Source: Clostridiales bacterium (GTDB lineage Bacteria > Bacillota > Clostridia > Christensenellales > UBA1242). From it: a DNA stretch of 53,629 bases. The notes under the pieces are model-generated. The model made no database searches, had not been told where the DNA came from, and saw only the letters and a list, made by a program, of their open reading frames with translations. Of this stretch, positions 1 to 9,308 are shown piece by piece; within the stretch, counting starts at the first letter, position 1, and each line of letters starts with the position of its first letter. The DNA lies in assembly GCA_015055905.1 (NCBI GenBank), contig SVHI01000008.1, forward strand, positions 1 to 53,629, written 5' to 3'. A program made the translations under genes and the position numbers.

Positions 1-1314
1 TTCAAGTTTCTTTGAAAGTTCACGCCTTACAAAGTCAACGTTTGTTGAAGCAATCTCTCCAACCATTCCAGTGTAAAGTTCTCTTTCAACACTGCTTGAT
101 AAGTTTGACAAAATATCAATAGCATCGTTTAGGTATTTAACCCTACCGTCAACACTTGATAAATCGTGTTTTGTTTTAATATACTTGAGTTTAAACTCAA
201 CAAGCGGAAGCGCTTCATCAAGAATTTTTTGATATCCTTCTCTTCCATAAGTTTTTATAACATCATCTGGGTCAAACTTGTCTGGAAGCTGAACCACCAT
301 AACATCAAGCCCATTTTCTCTCAAAATATCAAGCCCACGAAGCGTTGCATTTTGACCAGCAGAGTCGCCGTCATAACAAATGTAAACTTTATCTGCAAAC
401 CTTTTCATAAGTTTTGCTTGACTCTGCGTGAGCGCTGTTCCCATACTAGCAACAGTCATTGTAAAGCCCGCTTTGTGAAGAGATATTGTATCCATATATC
501 CCTCAACAACAATAACATAAGGAATAAGACCAAGTTGTCGTTGCTTTTTGAGATAATTCACAGCATAAAGTGTATTTCTTTTGTTAAACAATTCCGTTTC
601 AGCAGTGTTTAGATATTTTGCAAAGTTTGGATTTGGTTCTAATGTTCTGCCACCAAAAGCAATAACATTTCCATAAATATCAATTATTGGGAAAATCAAT
701 CTGTTTGCCACAGGGTCATAGAGTTTTCCATCTTTTTGTTTAGCAACCCCAACGGCAAGCATTTCTTCGTTTGAATAACCCTTTCCGCGAAGATAATCAA
801 TCAAATCATTGTAGCCATCAGCATAACCAATTCCAAATCTTCTTGCAAGCGCGCCTTCAAGTTGCCTTTTTTTCATATACTCTCTTGCAGGTGCAGCAGA
901 TGCTTTTTCAAGGTTTGATACATAATGACCAGCAGCATCTTTCATAAGTGAAACAAGTCTATCTTTTCTCTTTTTCGCCTTTGCAATATCTTCATTATTT
1001 CCAGAACCCTCAAAGTTTTCAGGAACTTCCATATTCGCCCAAGACGCCAAAAGTTTAATAGCCTCAACAAACGAAAGAGATTCGATTTGCATAACAAACT
1101 TTATAACATCACCACCCACGTGGCAACCATAACAATAGAACATATTGTCAATGTCATTAATGCTAAGCGACGGAGTTTTTTCACCATGAAAAGGACATCT
1201 ACACCAATAGTATCTGCCCTTTCTTTCTAAACTAACATATTTTGAAAAAACAGAGACGAGGTCATTCTTTTGTTTTAGTTCAGTTTTAAATTCTTCAAAA
1301 GAATTATTATTCAT
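1..1314 (-). CDS. dnaG: DNA primase DnaG, partial (C-terminus beyond window start)
   Basis: Minus-strand translation from ATG at 1314: MNNNSFEEFKTELKQKNDLVSVFSKYVSLERKGRYYWCRCPFHGEKTPSLSINDIDNMFYCYGCHVGG, a CHC2 zinc-finger primase N-terminus. Frame stays open to window edge; absent from ORF track because it is truncated. Confidence 0.93.
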   Translation of the reverse strand, partial: MNNNSFEEFKTELKQKNDLVSVFSKYVSLERKGRYYWCRCPFHGEKTPSLSINDIDNMFYCYGCHVGGDVIKFVMQIESLSFVEAIKLLASWANMEVPENFEGSGNNEDIAKAKKRKDRLVSLMKDAAGHYVSNLEKASAAPAREYMKKRQLEGALARRFGIGYADGYNDLIDYLRGKGYSNEEMLAVGVAKQKDGKLYDPVANRLIFPIIDIYGNVIAFGGRTLEPNPNFAKYLNTAETELFNKRNTLYAVNYLKKQRQLGLIPYVIVVEGYMDTISLHKAGFTMTVASMGTALTQSQAKLMKRFADKVYICYDGDSAGQNATLRGLDILRENGLDVMVVQLPDKFDPDDVIKTYGREGYQKILDEALPLVEFKLKYIKTKHDLSSVDGRVKYLNDAIDILSNLSSSVERELYTGMVGEIASTNVDFVRRELSKKLE

Positions 1315-1399
1315 TAATCGTCTCCTTTAGAATATATTATACAAAATTGCATACAATAATATAATTCGTAATAAATTTTCAATTCCCTTTAAAAAAATA

Positions 1400-1427
1400 A
1401 AAAATGCACAAAAATTTGTGCATTTTT
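1400..1427 (-). terminator. Intrinsic terminator downstream of LRR lipoprotein
   Basis: Inverted repeat aaaaatgcacaaaaatttgtgcattttt immediately 3' of the 1444 stop, A/T tracts on both sides. Confidence 0.7.
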
Positions 1428-1443
1428 ACAATTTTATTTAATT

Positions 1444-3501
1444 TTAAGCAAAATATTCAGTTAATTCAACAACTGAATTTTCGTTAATTGAATATGTTAC
1501 ATCTTGACCTGAAGTTTCGCTGCTAACACTAAAGATAAAGTATCTATATGTTGATTCTGCACCAGCAACTTCAATTTTAACAAAATATTTGCTGGCTTCT
1601 TCAACAGGCTCAAAGTCAGCACCAAGAGAAAGCGACACGCCACTAGCATCAAGAATGTAAGTATAGCCATCAGTGAGCATATAATAAACTTCATTTAAGT
1701 ATGATGGTGAAACGATAGTTTCTTTTTCAGCAATAATTGAAATATTATTCACAGCACCATCAAACACATAAAGTGAAGCAAATTCCAAACTTGCTTGAGT
1801 AACATAAATCCATTGAAGATATGCACTATTGATAAATGCAAAATCACCAATCACAGTTACATCTTCAGGTATAATAAACATTTCACCTGTTTTTAATTTT
1901 GGATAAGAAACAAGAGTTTTGTCTGGTCCATCAACCAAATATAAAACACCATCTTGAGCAACAACTTTTGTGTTTCCAGTTTGAACTTCAAATGAAACAA
2001 CTGCAGCATTATAAAATGCTGTTGTAGAAACATTTTCAACTGTTGCAGGAATAACAAAGTTTGAAACAGCAACTGATTCAAAAGCATTGTTTGAAATAGT
2101 CTTGAGAGCTTTCAAGTTTGTTAAATTAATATCTGCAAGTTTACTGCAATAAGAGAAAACTGAAGTTTCAATAGTTGTGATATTTGAGTTTTCAGCAAAA
2201 ACTACTTTTTCAAGGTTTGCACATCTGCTAAATGCACCCTCACCAATAGAAACAACCGTGCTTGGAATTGTTACTTGTTTAAGTGAAGAATTAAATGCAA
2301 ATGCATCTTTTTGAATCTTTGTAACACCATCTCTAATAACAAGAACTTCATCAACAACAGCAGGTGCCAAAACAAGAACATCTTGCATAATTAATGGTTC
2401 AGTCAAGTTTTTAAAGAATTTTGTTTCTCTAATTGAATATTTAGTAAATAATTCAGGATTAAGATTCTCAAATCCAACAATGTTTTCAAGGTTTTCACAA
2501 CCATCAAAACAATAATTTCCAATACTTTCAACAGCATCACCAAGTTCAATGGTTTCAAGATTTGCCCAATCTTCAAAATAACCACTTGGAATTGCTTCAA
2601 TTTGGTCACCTAAAGTAACCTTTGTTACACTGTTTCTAACATCACCAAAATATCCAACGAAACTAGTGTTTCTGCCAAGTTCGTGATATAAACTTGGAAC
2701 AGAAATTTCACTAATATTTGAGCAACCAGCAAACACATTATCCCCAAGATAAGCAACACTTTCGCCAAGTTCAACGCTTGTGAAATTCACACAATTTTCA
2801 AACGCATTTGAACCAATAGCTGTTACTGTTGAGAAATCAAACGAATCAAAGTTTGAACCTTTAAATGTTTTTTCACCAATAGAATAATTTTTTGCGTGGT
2901 TCAAAAGAGTTGTTATACCCTTTTCTTCGAATACTGAATTTGCAATAGCTTTAACTCTATATTCGGTTTCGTTATACATATAAATTTCTGGAATAATTAC
3001 TTTGTCATCATCACCAGTCCAACCTGAAACAGTTGCAACATTTTCCGCGCCAGACTCTATTTCAAAAGTTAATTCTTGTGAATAGTAATATTTTTCTAAT
3101 TTATCTTCATTCCATAAAGCCTTGAGTGTAATTTGTTCACCTTTTGTTCCAGTGATTGTAGAAACAACTTGTTTTTCCTCGTCATTTGAGTTATACCAAC
3201 CCATAAAATAATCAGCGAGGCCCGCACCAGTAACATTCAAGCAAACCAAATTTTCACCAACATTTCCTGATGTCTTTGCAGGATTAGTTAACAAATAACT
3301 ATAATCTTCAGGCAAGTCATAGTCATAAGAAACAAAGAACACGTTGCTTGTGTCAGTTGGAGCACTAGGCGTTGTTTGCTGTTGACCAGGTGTTTCACTT
3401 CCCGATTCATCATCTTTATCTCCACAAGAAACGACACTAAAAGCAAGCGGTAAAACTAATAAGAAAACAAATAATTTCTTAAAAAATTTCATAAACTCCA
3501 T
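1444..3501 (-). CDS. BspA-type leucine-rich-repeat surface lipoprotein
   Basis: Lipobox-type signal (LVLPLAFSVVSCGDKD), an N-terminal Listeria-Bacteroides-like repeat (GWYNSNDEEK..ITLKALW), then repeated LRR_5 units (IGSNAFENCVNFTSVELGESVAYLGDNVFAGCSNISEISVPS). Confidence 0.85.
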   Translation of the reverse strand: MEFMKFFKKLFVFLLVLPLAFSVVSCGDKDDESGSETPGQQQTTPSAPTDTSNVFFVSYDYDLPEDYSYLLTNPAKTSGNVGENLVCLNVTGAGLADYFMGWYNSNDEEKQVVSTITGTKGEQITLKALWNEDKLEKYYYSQELTFEIESGAENVATVSGWTGDDDKVIIPEIYMYNETEYRVKAIANSVFEEKGITTLLNHAKNYSIGEKTFKGSNFDSFDFSTVTAIGSNAFENCVNFTSVELGESVAYLGDNVFAGCSNISEISVPSLYHELGRNTSFVGYFGDVRNSVTKVTLGDQIEAIPSGYFEDWANLETIELGDAVESIGNYCFDGCENLENIVGFENLNPELFTKYSIRETKFFKNLTEPLIMQDVLVLAPAVVDEVLVIRDGVTKIQKDAFAFNSSLKQVTIPSTVVSIGEGAFSRCANLEKVVFAENSNITTIETSVFSYCSKLADINLTNLKALKTISNNAFESVAVSNFVIPATVENVSTTAFYNAAVVSFEVQTGNTKVVAQDGVLYLVDGPDKTLVSYPKLKTGEMFIIPEDVTVIGDFAFINSAYLQWIYVTQASLEFASLYVFDGAVNNISIIAEKETIVSPSYLNEVYYMLTDGYTYILDASGVSLSLGADFEPVEEASKYFVKIEVAGAESTYRYFIFSVSSETSGQDVTYSINENSVVELTEYFA

Positions 3502-3504
3502 CTC

Positions 3505-4473
3505 CTAAATACTTTTTTCTATCTTGTTATCTTTATAAACGTAACTAACTCCACCATTGTTATCTTTGATATTTTGAATATAGTTGGTATCATTAGTCAA
3601 AATTCTATAAATCTCGCCTTCCCCTAATGCTGTGTATTCATCATAAACATCAAAAACTTTCAAAATATTGAATGACTCAATATTTGTTTCAATCGTTTCT
3701 CTTGATATTTCATTGTTGTAGTTGTGTTCATAAGCCTTTGTGCCATCAAAAACATACTTGTCATAATAAGTGTAATTCCAAAGAATATTGTCAACATTTT
3801 CATTATTCAAGTTTGCTTCCAAATATGTTCTTGTATGCTCAAAAAATTGTCCTGAGAACACTTCAAATGTTGATGTTTCAAAGTTCAATTTCCCATTGTA
3901 GAACAATGTAAAACCTGAACCTTCATTTGTTTCAAAATAGTTAATGTTTGTTTGAGTAATATTTCCATTATCAAGGATAATTTCATATCCTATATATTGA
4001 TAACTATTTGCTTCAACAACTAAATAATTCGCAAAAAGTTTGTTATTCCCTTCATTATAAACGTGGAAATAATTGCTGTTTGTGAGTCCACCCAATCTAT
4101 AAGCATAAACCCCATCAAGTTTAACAGGAGTTGTGCCAAGTGCTTTTTTAAACTCATTTGCATAATACAAATATCCAAACAAGCCAGTTGATTTAACTTC
4201 ATTTGCTTTAGCATTTTCAATATTCAAAATTCCACTGCCATTAAGTGAAGAAATTGCAGTTTCAAACTTTGTCACAGAACTTGAAATTATTTCGTTTGCA
4301 GCAGTTTCATTAAGTTCAAAAACAACTTCCGCTGGCGGTGTCACTGTTCCACCACCACCTCCACTGCCACCTTCTGACACTGGGTCACTTGGGTCTTTTC
4401 CACAAGCAACAAAAAACGCTGGTATAATCAAAATCGCCAAAATCAAGCATAGGTTTTTAAAAAATTTAGTCAT
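3505..4473 (-). CDS. Putative lipoprotein of unknown function
   Basis: Lipobox signal peptide (LAILIIPAFFVACGKD) followed by a Gly-rich linker; ends 3 nt before the LRR lipoprotein start, so likely co-transcribed. Confidence 0.75.
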   Translation of the reverse strand: MTKFFKNLCLILAILIIPAFFVACGKDPSDPVSEGGSGGGGGTVTPPAEVVFELNETAANEIISSSVTKFETAISSLNGSGILNIENAKANEVKSTGLFGYLYYANEFKKALGTTPVKLDGVYAYRLGGLTNSNYFHVYNEGNNKLFANYLVVEANSYQYIGYEIILDNGNITQTNINYFETNEGSGFTLFYNGKLNFETSTFEVFSGQFFEHTRTYLEANLNNENVDNILWNYTYYDKYVFDGTKAYEHNYNNEISRETIETNIESFNILKVFDVYDEYTALGEGEIYRILTNDTNYIQNIKDNNGGVSYVYKDNKIEKSI

Positions 4474-4603
4474 AATATTCCACCATTCATTTTATGTAAT
4501 CATTATAAATTTTTTAGTAAAATGTTGTCAAACAAAACCACCCTCTTTTATAAGTAATTTATTTTATATAATTATCTTTTAGTCTAAACCCGAAATTTAT
4601 GCA

Positions 4604-4632
4604 CAAAAAAATCCAGACAAAATCGTCTGGAT
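4604..4632 (-). terminator. ppdK intrinsic terminator
   Basis: Stem atccagac/gtctggat (4611-4632) followed on minus strand by a 7-T tract (4604-4610), 3' of ppdK stop. Confidence 0.85.
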
Positions 4633-4654
4633 TTTATATTTCAAGAGAAAATAA

Positions 4655-7315
4655 TTATGCTCTTGGAAATTTAATGTTTGCTTGAGCAGCAGCAAGTCTT
4701 GCAATAGGAACTCTGAATGGTGAGCAAGAAACATATGTGAGTCCTGCTTTGTGACAGAATTCGATTGAAGATGGGTCGCCACCGTGTTCACCACAAATAC
4801 CAAGTTTGATATTTGGACGAGTTGATTTACCAAGGTCAGCAGCCATTTTAACAAGTTTACCAACACCAGTTTGGTCAAGTTTAGCAAATGGGTCTGATTC
4901 GTAAATCTTTGTTTCATAGTAAGAATTCAAGAACTTACCAGCGTCATCACGTGAGAAACCAAATGTCATTTGTGTCAAGTCGTTTGTACCAAATGAGAAG
5001 AATTCAGCTTCTTTAGCGATTTCATCAGCAGTAAGAGCAGCTCTTGGGATTTCAATCATAGTACCAACGTGGTATGGGAATTCCTTCAAACCATTCTTAG
5101 CAATAACTTCTTCAGCAGTCTTAACAACTACATCTTTAACGAACTTAAGTTCTTTAACTTCGCCAACAAGTGGAATCATAATTTCAGGAACAATGTTCCA
5201 ATCTTTATGTTTCTTTTGAACATTGATAGCAGCTTGCATAACAGCTCTTGTTTGCATTGCAGCAATTTCAGGATATGTTACAGCAAGACGGCAACCTCTG
5301 TGACCCATCATTGGGTTGAACTCTTGAAGAGAATCAATGATGTTCTTAACTTGAGCAACAGTTTTGCCTTGTGCTTTAGCAAGAAGTTCAATATCTTTTT
5401 CTTCGTGTGGAACGAACTCGTGAAGTGGTGGGTCAAGGAAACGAATAGTTACTGGAAGACCTTCCATAGCTTCGTAGATACCTTCGAAGTCACCTTGTTG
5501 CATTGGCTCGAGTTTAGCAAGAGCCTTTTCTCTTTGTTCAACTGTGTCTGAACAAATCATTTCACGGATAGCAGCGATTCTGTCTTCAGCAAAGAACATA
5601 TGCTCTGTTCTGCAAAGACCAATACCTGTAGCACCAAAATCAAATGCTTGTTTAGCATCTTTTGGAGAGTCAGCGTTTGTTCTAACTTGAAGAGCTCTAT
5701 ATTTGTCTGCCCAACCCATAATTCTACCGAAGTAGCCTGAGTTAACGTCAGCTGGGATTGTTTTAACTTCTTCGCCATAAATCTTACCGGTTGAACCGTC
5801 AAGACTCATCCAGTCGCCTTCGTGGAATGTTTTACCATTGATTGTGATAACCTTAGCATCTTCATCAATAGAAACTTCATTGCCGTTTCCGCAACCAGAT
5901 ACGCAGCATCTACCCATACCACGAGCAACAACGGCAGCGTGAGATGTCATACCACCACGAACTGTGAGGATACCTTGAGAGTATTGCATACCAACGATAT
6001 CTTCTGGAGATGTTTCAAGACGAACGAGAATAACTCTCTTTTCACCTTTTTCTTTAACCCATTCTTCAACATCTTCAGCTGAGAATACTACTTTACCAGC
6101 AGCAGCACCTGGAGATGCGTTAAGACCAACAGCAATTTCTTTAGCTTGCTTTAATGCAGCAGCATCGAATTGTGGGTGCAATAATTGGTCAAGAGATTTT
6201 GGGTCAATCATTAATACAGCGTCTTTTTCATCAATCATACCTTCATCAACAAGGTCACAAGCAATACGAAGTGCAGCAGTAGCAGTTCTCTTACCGTTTC
6301 TTGTTTGAAGCATATACATTTTGCCTTCTTGAACTGTAAATTCCATATCTTGCATATCGTGGAAGTGTTTTTCAAGAGCCATAGCTGTATCAAGAAGTTG
6401 TTGATAAACAGCTGGGTTGTGTTCTTTAAGTGAAGTTTCAACTTTTTCTGGAGTTCTTACACCCGCAACAACGTCTTCACCTTGTGCGTTCATAAGATAT
6501 TCACCCATAAGTCCAGGTTCACCAGTAGCAGGGTTTCTAGAGAATGCAACACCAGTTCCTGATGTTTCACCCATATTACCAAACACCATTGTTTGAACGT
6601 TTACAGCAGTTCCCCAAGAATATGGGATATCATTCATTTGTCTGTAAACATTTGCTCTTGGGTTATCCCAAGATCTAAATACAGCTTTAACAGCACCCAT
6701 AAGTTGTTCTTTTGCATCTTGTGGGAAATCTTTGCCAAGAGCTGCTTTGTATGTTGCTTTGAAATCTGCAACAAGTTCTTTCAAATCGTCAACAGTAAGG
6801 TCAACGTCAAGTTTAACACCTCTCTTTTCTTTAAGAGCGTCAATTTTTGCTTCGAATTCTTTCTTAGAAACTTCCATAACAACGTCTGAATACATTTGAA
6901 TGAATCTTCTATAAGAGTCATAAGCAAATCTTGGGTTGTTGGTTTTCTTAGCGAAACCTTCAACAGAAACATCATTTAAACCAAGGTTGAGGATTGTATC
7001 CATCATACCAGGCATAGATGCTCTAGCACCAGAACGAACTGAAACCAATAATGGTTCAACTGGGTCACCAAATTTCTTTCCGTTTTCTTTTTCAAGCCAA
7101 GCAATGTGTTCTTCGATTTGAGCTTGAATGTCTGCGTTAATTTCTCTACCGTCTTCATAGTATTGTGTGCAAGCTTCAGTAGAAACAGTAAAACCGTTAG
7201 GAACTGGGAAACCAAGTCTAGCCATTTCAGCAAGGTTAGCACCCTTACCACCTAAAATTTCACGCATGTCTTTGTTGCCTTCAGCAAACTTATAAACATA
7301 TTTTTTTGTAGGCAT
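4655..7315 (-). CDS. ppdK: Pyruvate, phosphate dikinase
   Basis: 886 aa; N-terminal KYVYKFAEG..LGGKGANLAEM, catalytic His motif GGMTSHAAVVARGMGRCCVSG, C-terminal FGTNDLTQMTFGFSRDD and GICGEHGG. Confidence 0.97.
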   Translation of the reverse strand: MPTKKYVYKFAEGNKDMREILGGKGANLAEMARLGFPVPNGFTVSTEACTQYYEDGREINADIQAQIEEHIAWLEKENGKKFGDPVEPLLVSVRSGARASMPGMMDTILNLGLNDVSVEGFAKKTNNPRFAYDSYRRFIQMYSDVVMEVSKKEFEAKIDALKEKRGVKLDVDLTVDDLKELVADFKATYKAALGKDFPQDAKEQLMGAVKAVFRSWDNPRANVYRQMNDIPYSWGTAVNVQTMVFGNMGETSGTGVAFSRNPATGEPGLMGEYLMNAQGEDVVAGVRTPEKVETSLKEHNPAVYQQLLDTAMALEKHFHDMQDMEFTVQEGKMYMLQTRNGKRTATAALRIACDLVDEGMIDEKDAVLMIDPKSLDQLLHPQFDAAALKQAKEIAVGLNASPGAAAGKVVFSAEDVEEWVKEKGEKRVILVRLETSPEDIVGMQYSQGILTVRGGMTSHAAVVARGMGRCCVSGCGNGNEVSIDEDAKVITINGKTFHEGDWMSLDGSTGKIYGEEVKTIPADVNSGYFGRIMGWADKYRALQVRTNADSPKDAKQAFDFGATGIGLCRTEHMFFAEDRIAAIREMICSDTVEQREKALAKLEPMQQGDFEGIYEAMEGLPVTIRFLDPPLHEFVPHEEKDIELLAKAQGKTVAQVKNIIDSLQEFNPMMGHRGCRLAVTYPEIAAMQTRAVMQAAINVQKKHKDWNIVPEIMIPLVGEVKELKFVKDVVVKTAEEVIAKNGLKEFPYHVGTMIEIPRAALTADEIAKEAEFFSFGTNDLTQMTFGFSRDDAGKFLNSYYETKIYESDPFAKLDQTGVGKLVKMAADLGKSTRPNIKLGICGEHGGDPSSIEFCHKAGLTYVSCSPFRVPIARLAAAQANIKFPRA

Positions 7316-7341
7316 ATAAATTTTCTCCTTGTATTATTTAC

Positions 7342-7360
7342 CCGGTGGCCAAACCACCAG
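7342..7360 (-). promoter_or_regulatory. GC-rich hairpin in ppdK 5' UTR
   Basis: Minus-strand CTGGTGG-TTTGG-CCACCGG, about 30 nt upstream of the ppdK start; GC-rich against an AT-rich intergenic background. Confidence 0.4.
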
Positions 7361-7450
7361 CCAATGACGATTATATCAAAATGAAACTTTTAAAGCAATA
7401 AAATTTTCAAACTTTTTAAATTTAGAGCAAAATTACCAAAAATTTTCAAC

Positions 7451-7478
7451 AAAAAAAGTGGAGATATATCTCCACTTT
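7451..7478 (-). terminator. Intrinsic terminator after the 176-aa repeat protein gene
   Basis: Stem aaagtggaga/tctccacttt with A-run on + strand (T-run on minus). Confidence 0.8.
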
Positions 7479-7495
7479 AAACATAAATTCTAATT

Positions 7496-8023
7496 TTACG
7501 CCTTTGCAACAGGTTCTGTGCCATCACCCATATCAAAACCAGCATAGTTTTGTGCTTCAAGTTTAGCAATAACCTCACCTGCAAGTCTGCTAACAGTTTT
7601 ACCTTTACTAGAACCTTCACCAAAGATTGATTCAAAGTTTCTTCTCAAAGTTTCTTCAGATGATTTAACAAATTTGCCATTGCTTCTTGTTCCCAAAACA
7701 AAGCTAAGTTCTTTTGCAATGTTGATAAGTCTCTTTTGATTGATAATCAAATCATCTCTTGAAAACTCAGCAATTTTTCCGTTAGCCTTAACGCTATCAA
7801 TGAGTCTTGAAATATCATCATAACTGTTAAGTGCATTAATAATCATTGTTTGTTCTCTAAGACCTTTAGCTGAACCTTCACCAAAAATGTGTTCATAAGC
7901 GTCAATAATTGATTTTTCAGCACCTTCACAAGTGTTTCCACTCTTTGCACCATTAACAAAATATAAATCCATTGCAAGGTCCAATAACTTTTTTTGTTCA
8001 ACAATTCTCATATTATTTTCCAT
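7496..8023 (-). CDS. Unknown protein with internal duplication
   Basis: Two halves align: EQKKLLDLAMDLYFVNG..IFGEGSAKG and NQKRLINIAKELSFVLG..IFGEGSSKG. Start set to ATG at 8023 (MENNMRIVEQ) because an AGAGGT ribosome-binding site precedes it. Confidence 0.7.
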   Translation of the reverse strand: MENNMRIVEQKKLLDLAMDLYFVNGAKSGNTCEGAEKSIIDAYEHIFGEGSAKGLREQTMIINALNSYDDISRLIDSVKANGKIAEFSRDDLIINQKRLINIAKELSFVLGTRSNGKFVKSSEETLRRNFESIFGEGSSKGKTVSRLAGEVIAKLEAQNYAGFDMGDGTEPVAKA

Positions 8024-8107
8024 AATTTTTACCTCTTTTCGCGGAGTATATTCTAACACCAGAAAAAAGTGTTTGTCAATACCCATTTATAAATAAATTA
8101 AATATTT

Positions 8108-8779
8108 TTATTGCTTTTCAATATCAAATAAAACGCTCACATCTTTCCTAGCTTCTCTCATTTTTCTTCTAGCATTTCTCTCAGCAAGTTTTTTATTGTG
8201 TTCTTGGAGAGCAATTTCATAACGGTTTTTGGAAACTCTGTCATTATATTCTTCCATAATCTCAACAATTTCAGCCAGTTTCATAGTCTCCTTGCCATTA
8301 AATTCTGCTAAAAGGCTGTGTGGTTTATTTTTTTGCTCACTATAAACACTCAAAATCCATTCACCTGTTCCATATTTTGAAGATGCTCTTGAATAAATAC
8401 TTCTTTTTCCATCAAAAGACGCATCAAAATCAACACTTGAACGGAAGAAATTATAATGTGAATTTTCTGGCATATCAGTCTTACAAAAATGCACCTGACC
8501 GCCAATATTATCGCCAGTTAACTGAATTGCTTCACCTGTCACCATTCCTGGTTTATTAATGTCTTCTTGAACCAAGAAAAGCTGTGTGTCAATATAATAA
8601 TATTTCACGCCATCAACAACTCTTTCAACCCTACAAAGTGCTGAATAAACCATATCAAGAGGCAATTCCATATCCATTAAACTTTCAGTTTTAACCTTGT
8701 CATCATAATCTTTATAGCCTTCTTTAACGGCTCTTTTATCTCTATATTTTCTGTAAAGTTTATCAAAAATTTTAATCAT
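8108..8779 (-). CDS. Hypothetical protein
   Basis: Long ORF with GGAGAAG upstream of ATG at 8779 (MIKIFDKLYRKYRDK); charged C-terminal helix; no family recognised. Confidence 0.65.
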   Translation of the reverse strand: MIKIFDKLYRKYRDKRAVKEGYKDYDDKVKTESLMDMELPLDMVYSALCRVERVVDGVKYYYIDTQLFLVQEDINKPGMVTGEAIQLTGDNIGGQVHFCKTDMPENSHYNFFRSSVDFDASFDGKRSIYSRASSKYGTGEWILSVYSEQKNKPHSLLAEFNGKETMKLAEIVEIMEEYNDRVSKNRYEIALQEHNKKLAERNARRKMREARKDVSVLFDIEKQ

Positions 8780-8836
8780 AATCTTCTCCAATGCCCCGTC
8801 ATTTTATCACAACAAAAACCAAATTTCAATACAAAT

Positions 8837-8860
8837 AAAAAACTCTCTAGAAAGAGAGTT
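8837..8860 (-). terminator. Probable intrinsic terminator
   Basis: Stem aactctct/agagagtt followed by short T-run on minus strand, 3' of the 8873 stop. Confidence 0.6.
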
Positions 8861-8872
8861 AATTTTATTTTA

Positions 8873-9160
8873 TTAAGCACCTAATTGAGTTGGTTGTGCA
8901 ACCGATACTTTTGATTTTTTGTTTTGAATAACAGGAACAGACACAGGAATCACTTCTTTGCATTTAGGGCAAACAACTTCTGTGATTGTTTTTCCGTCTT
9001 TTGAAACTGAAAAATCAAGAATATCTTCAAATTGTTCGTTACCAAAAACATACATATTAGTAACTTCACCCGCGTTATTTCTTTCTACAAAAATATCAAC
9101 ACAAGTTGAATTTTTTGAATTTAAACAACTTGGGCAAACTCCAATAACATCACAAGTCAT
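8873..9160 (-). CDS. Small putative zinc-ribbon protein
   Basis: Two CxxC knuckles (CPSC and CPKC) in 95 aa; RBS (GGAGGCGAGATT) upstream of start. Confidence 0.6.
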   Translation of the reverse strand: MTCDVIGVCPSCLNSKNSTCVDIFVERNNAGEVTNMYVFGNEQFEDILDFSVSKDGKTITEVVCPKCKEVIPVSVPVIQNKKSKVSVAQPTQLGA

Positions 9161-9276
9161 AATAATCTCGCCTCCTTAATTTTATGTAAAAATTTTATCA
9201 CGGAATCAACCTTCCAGTCAATAAATCCAATGTTTTCCACGCTACATAAAATTTATAGAAAGCATAAATAAAATTT

Positions 9277-9304
9277 AAGGCAAGAACAAAAACGCCCTTG
9301 CCTT
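9277..9304 (-). terminator. Probable terminator after recO
   Basis: Stem aaggcaag/cttgcctt 3' of recO, T-rich on minus strand. Confidence 0.6.
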
Positions 9305-9308
9305 TATA

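Noticed and set aside
166-612. 148-aa plus-strand ORF
   Set aside because: Antisense to dnaG, which is open through the same region with a recognised zinc finger and no supporting features for the plus ORF.
1444-3501. Possible CRISPR-like or DNA repeat array within the LRR gene
   Set aside because: The repetition is at the amino-acid level (LRR units) with diverged nucleotides; no regular identical repeats and spacers.
5069-5551. 160-aa plus-strand ORF
   Set aside because: Lies entirely antisense within ppdK, a strongly supported gene; treated as a spurious reading frame.
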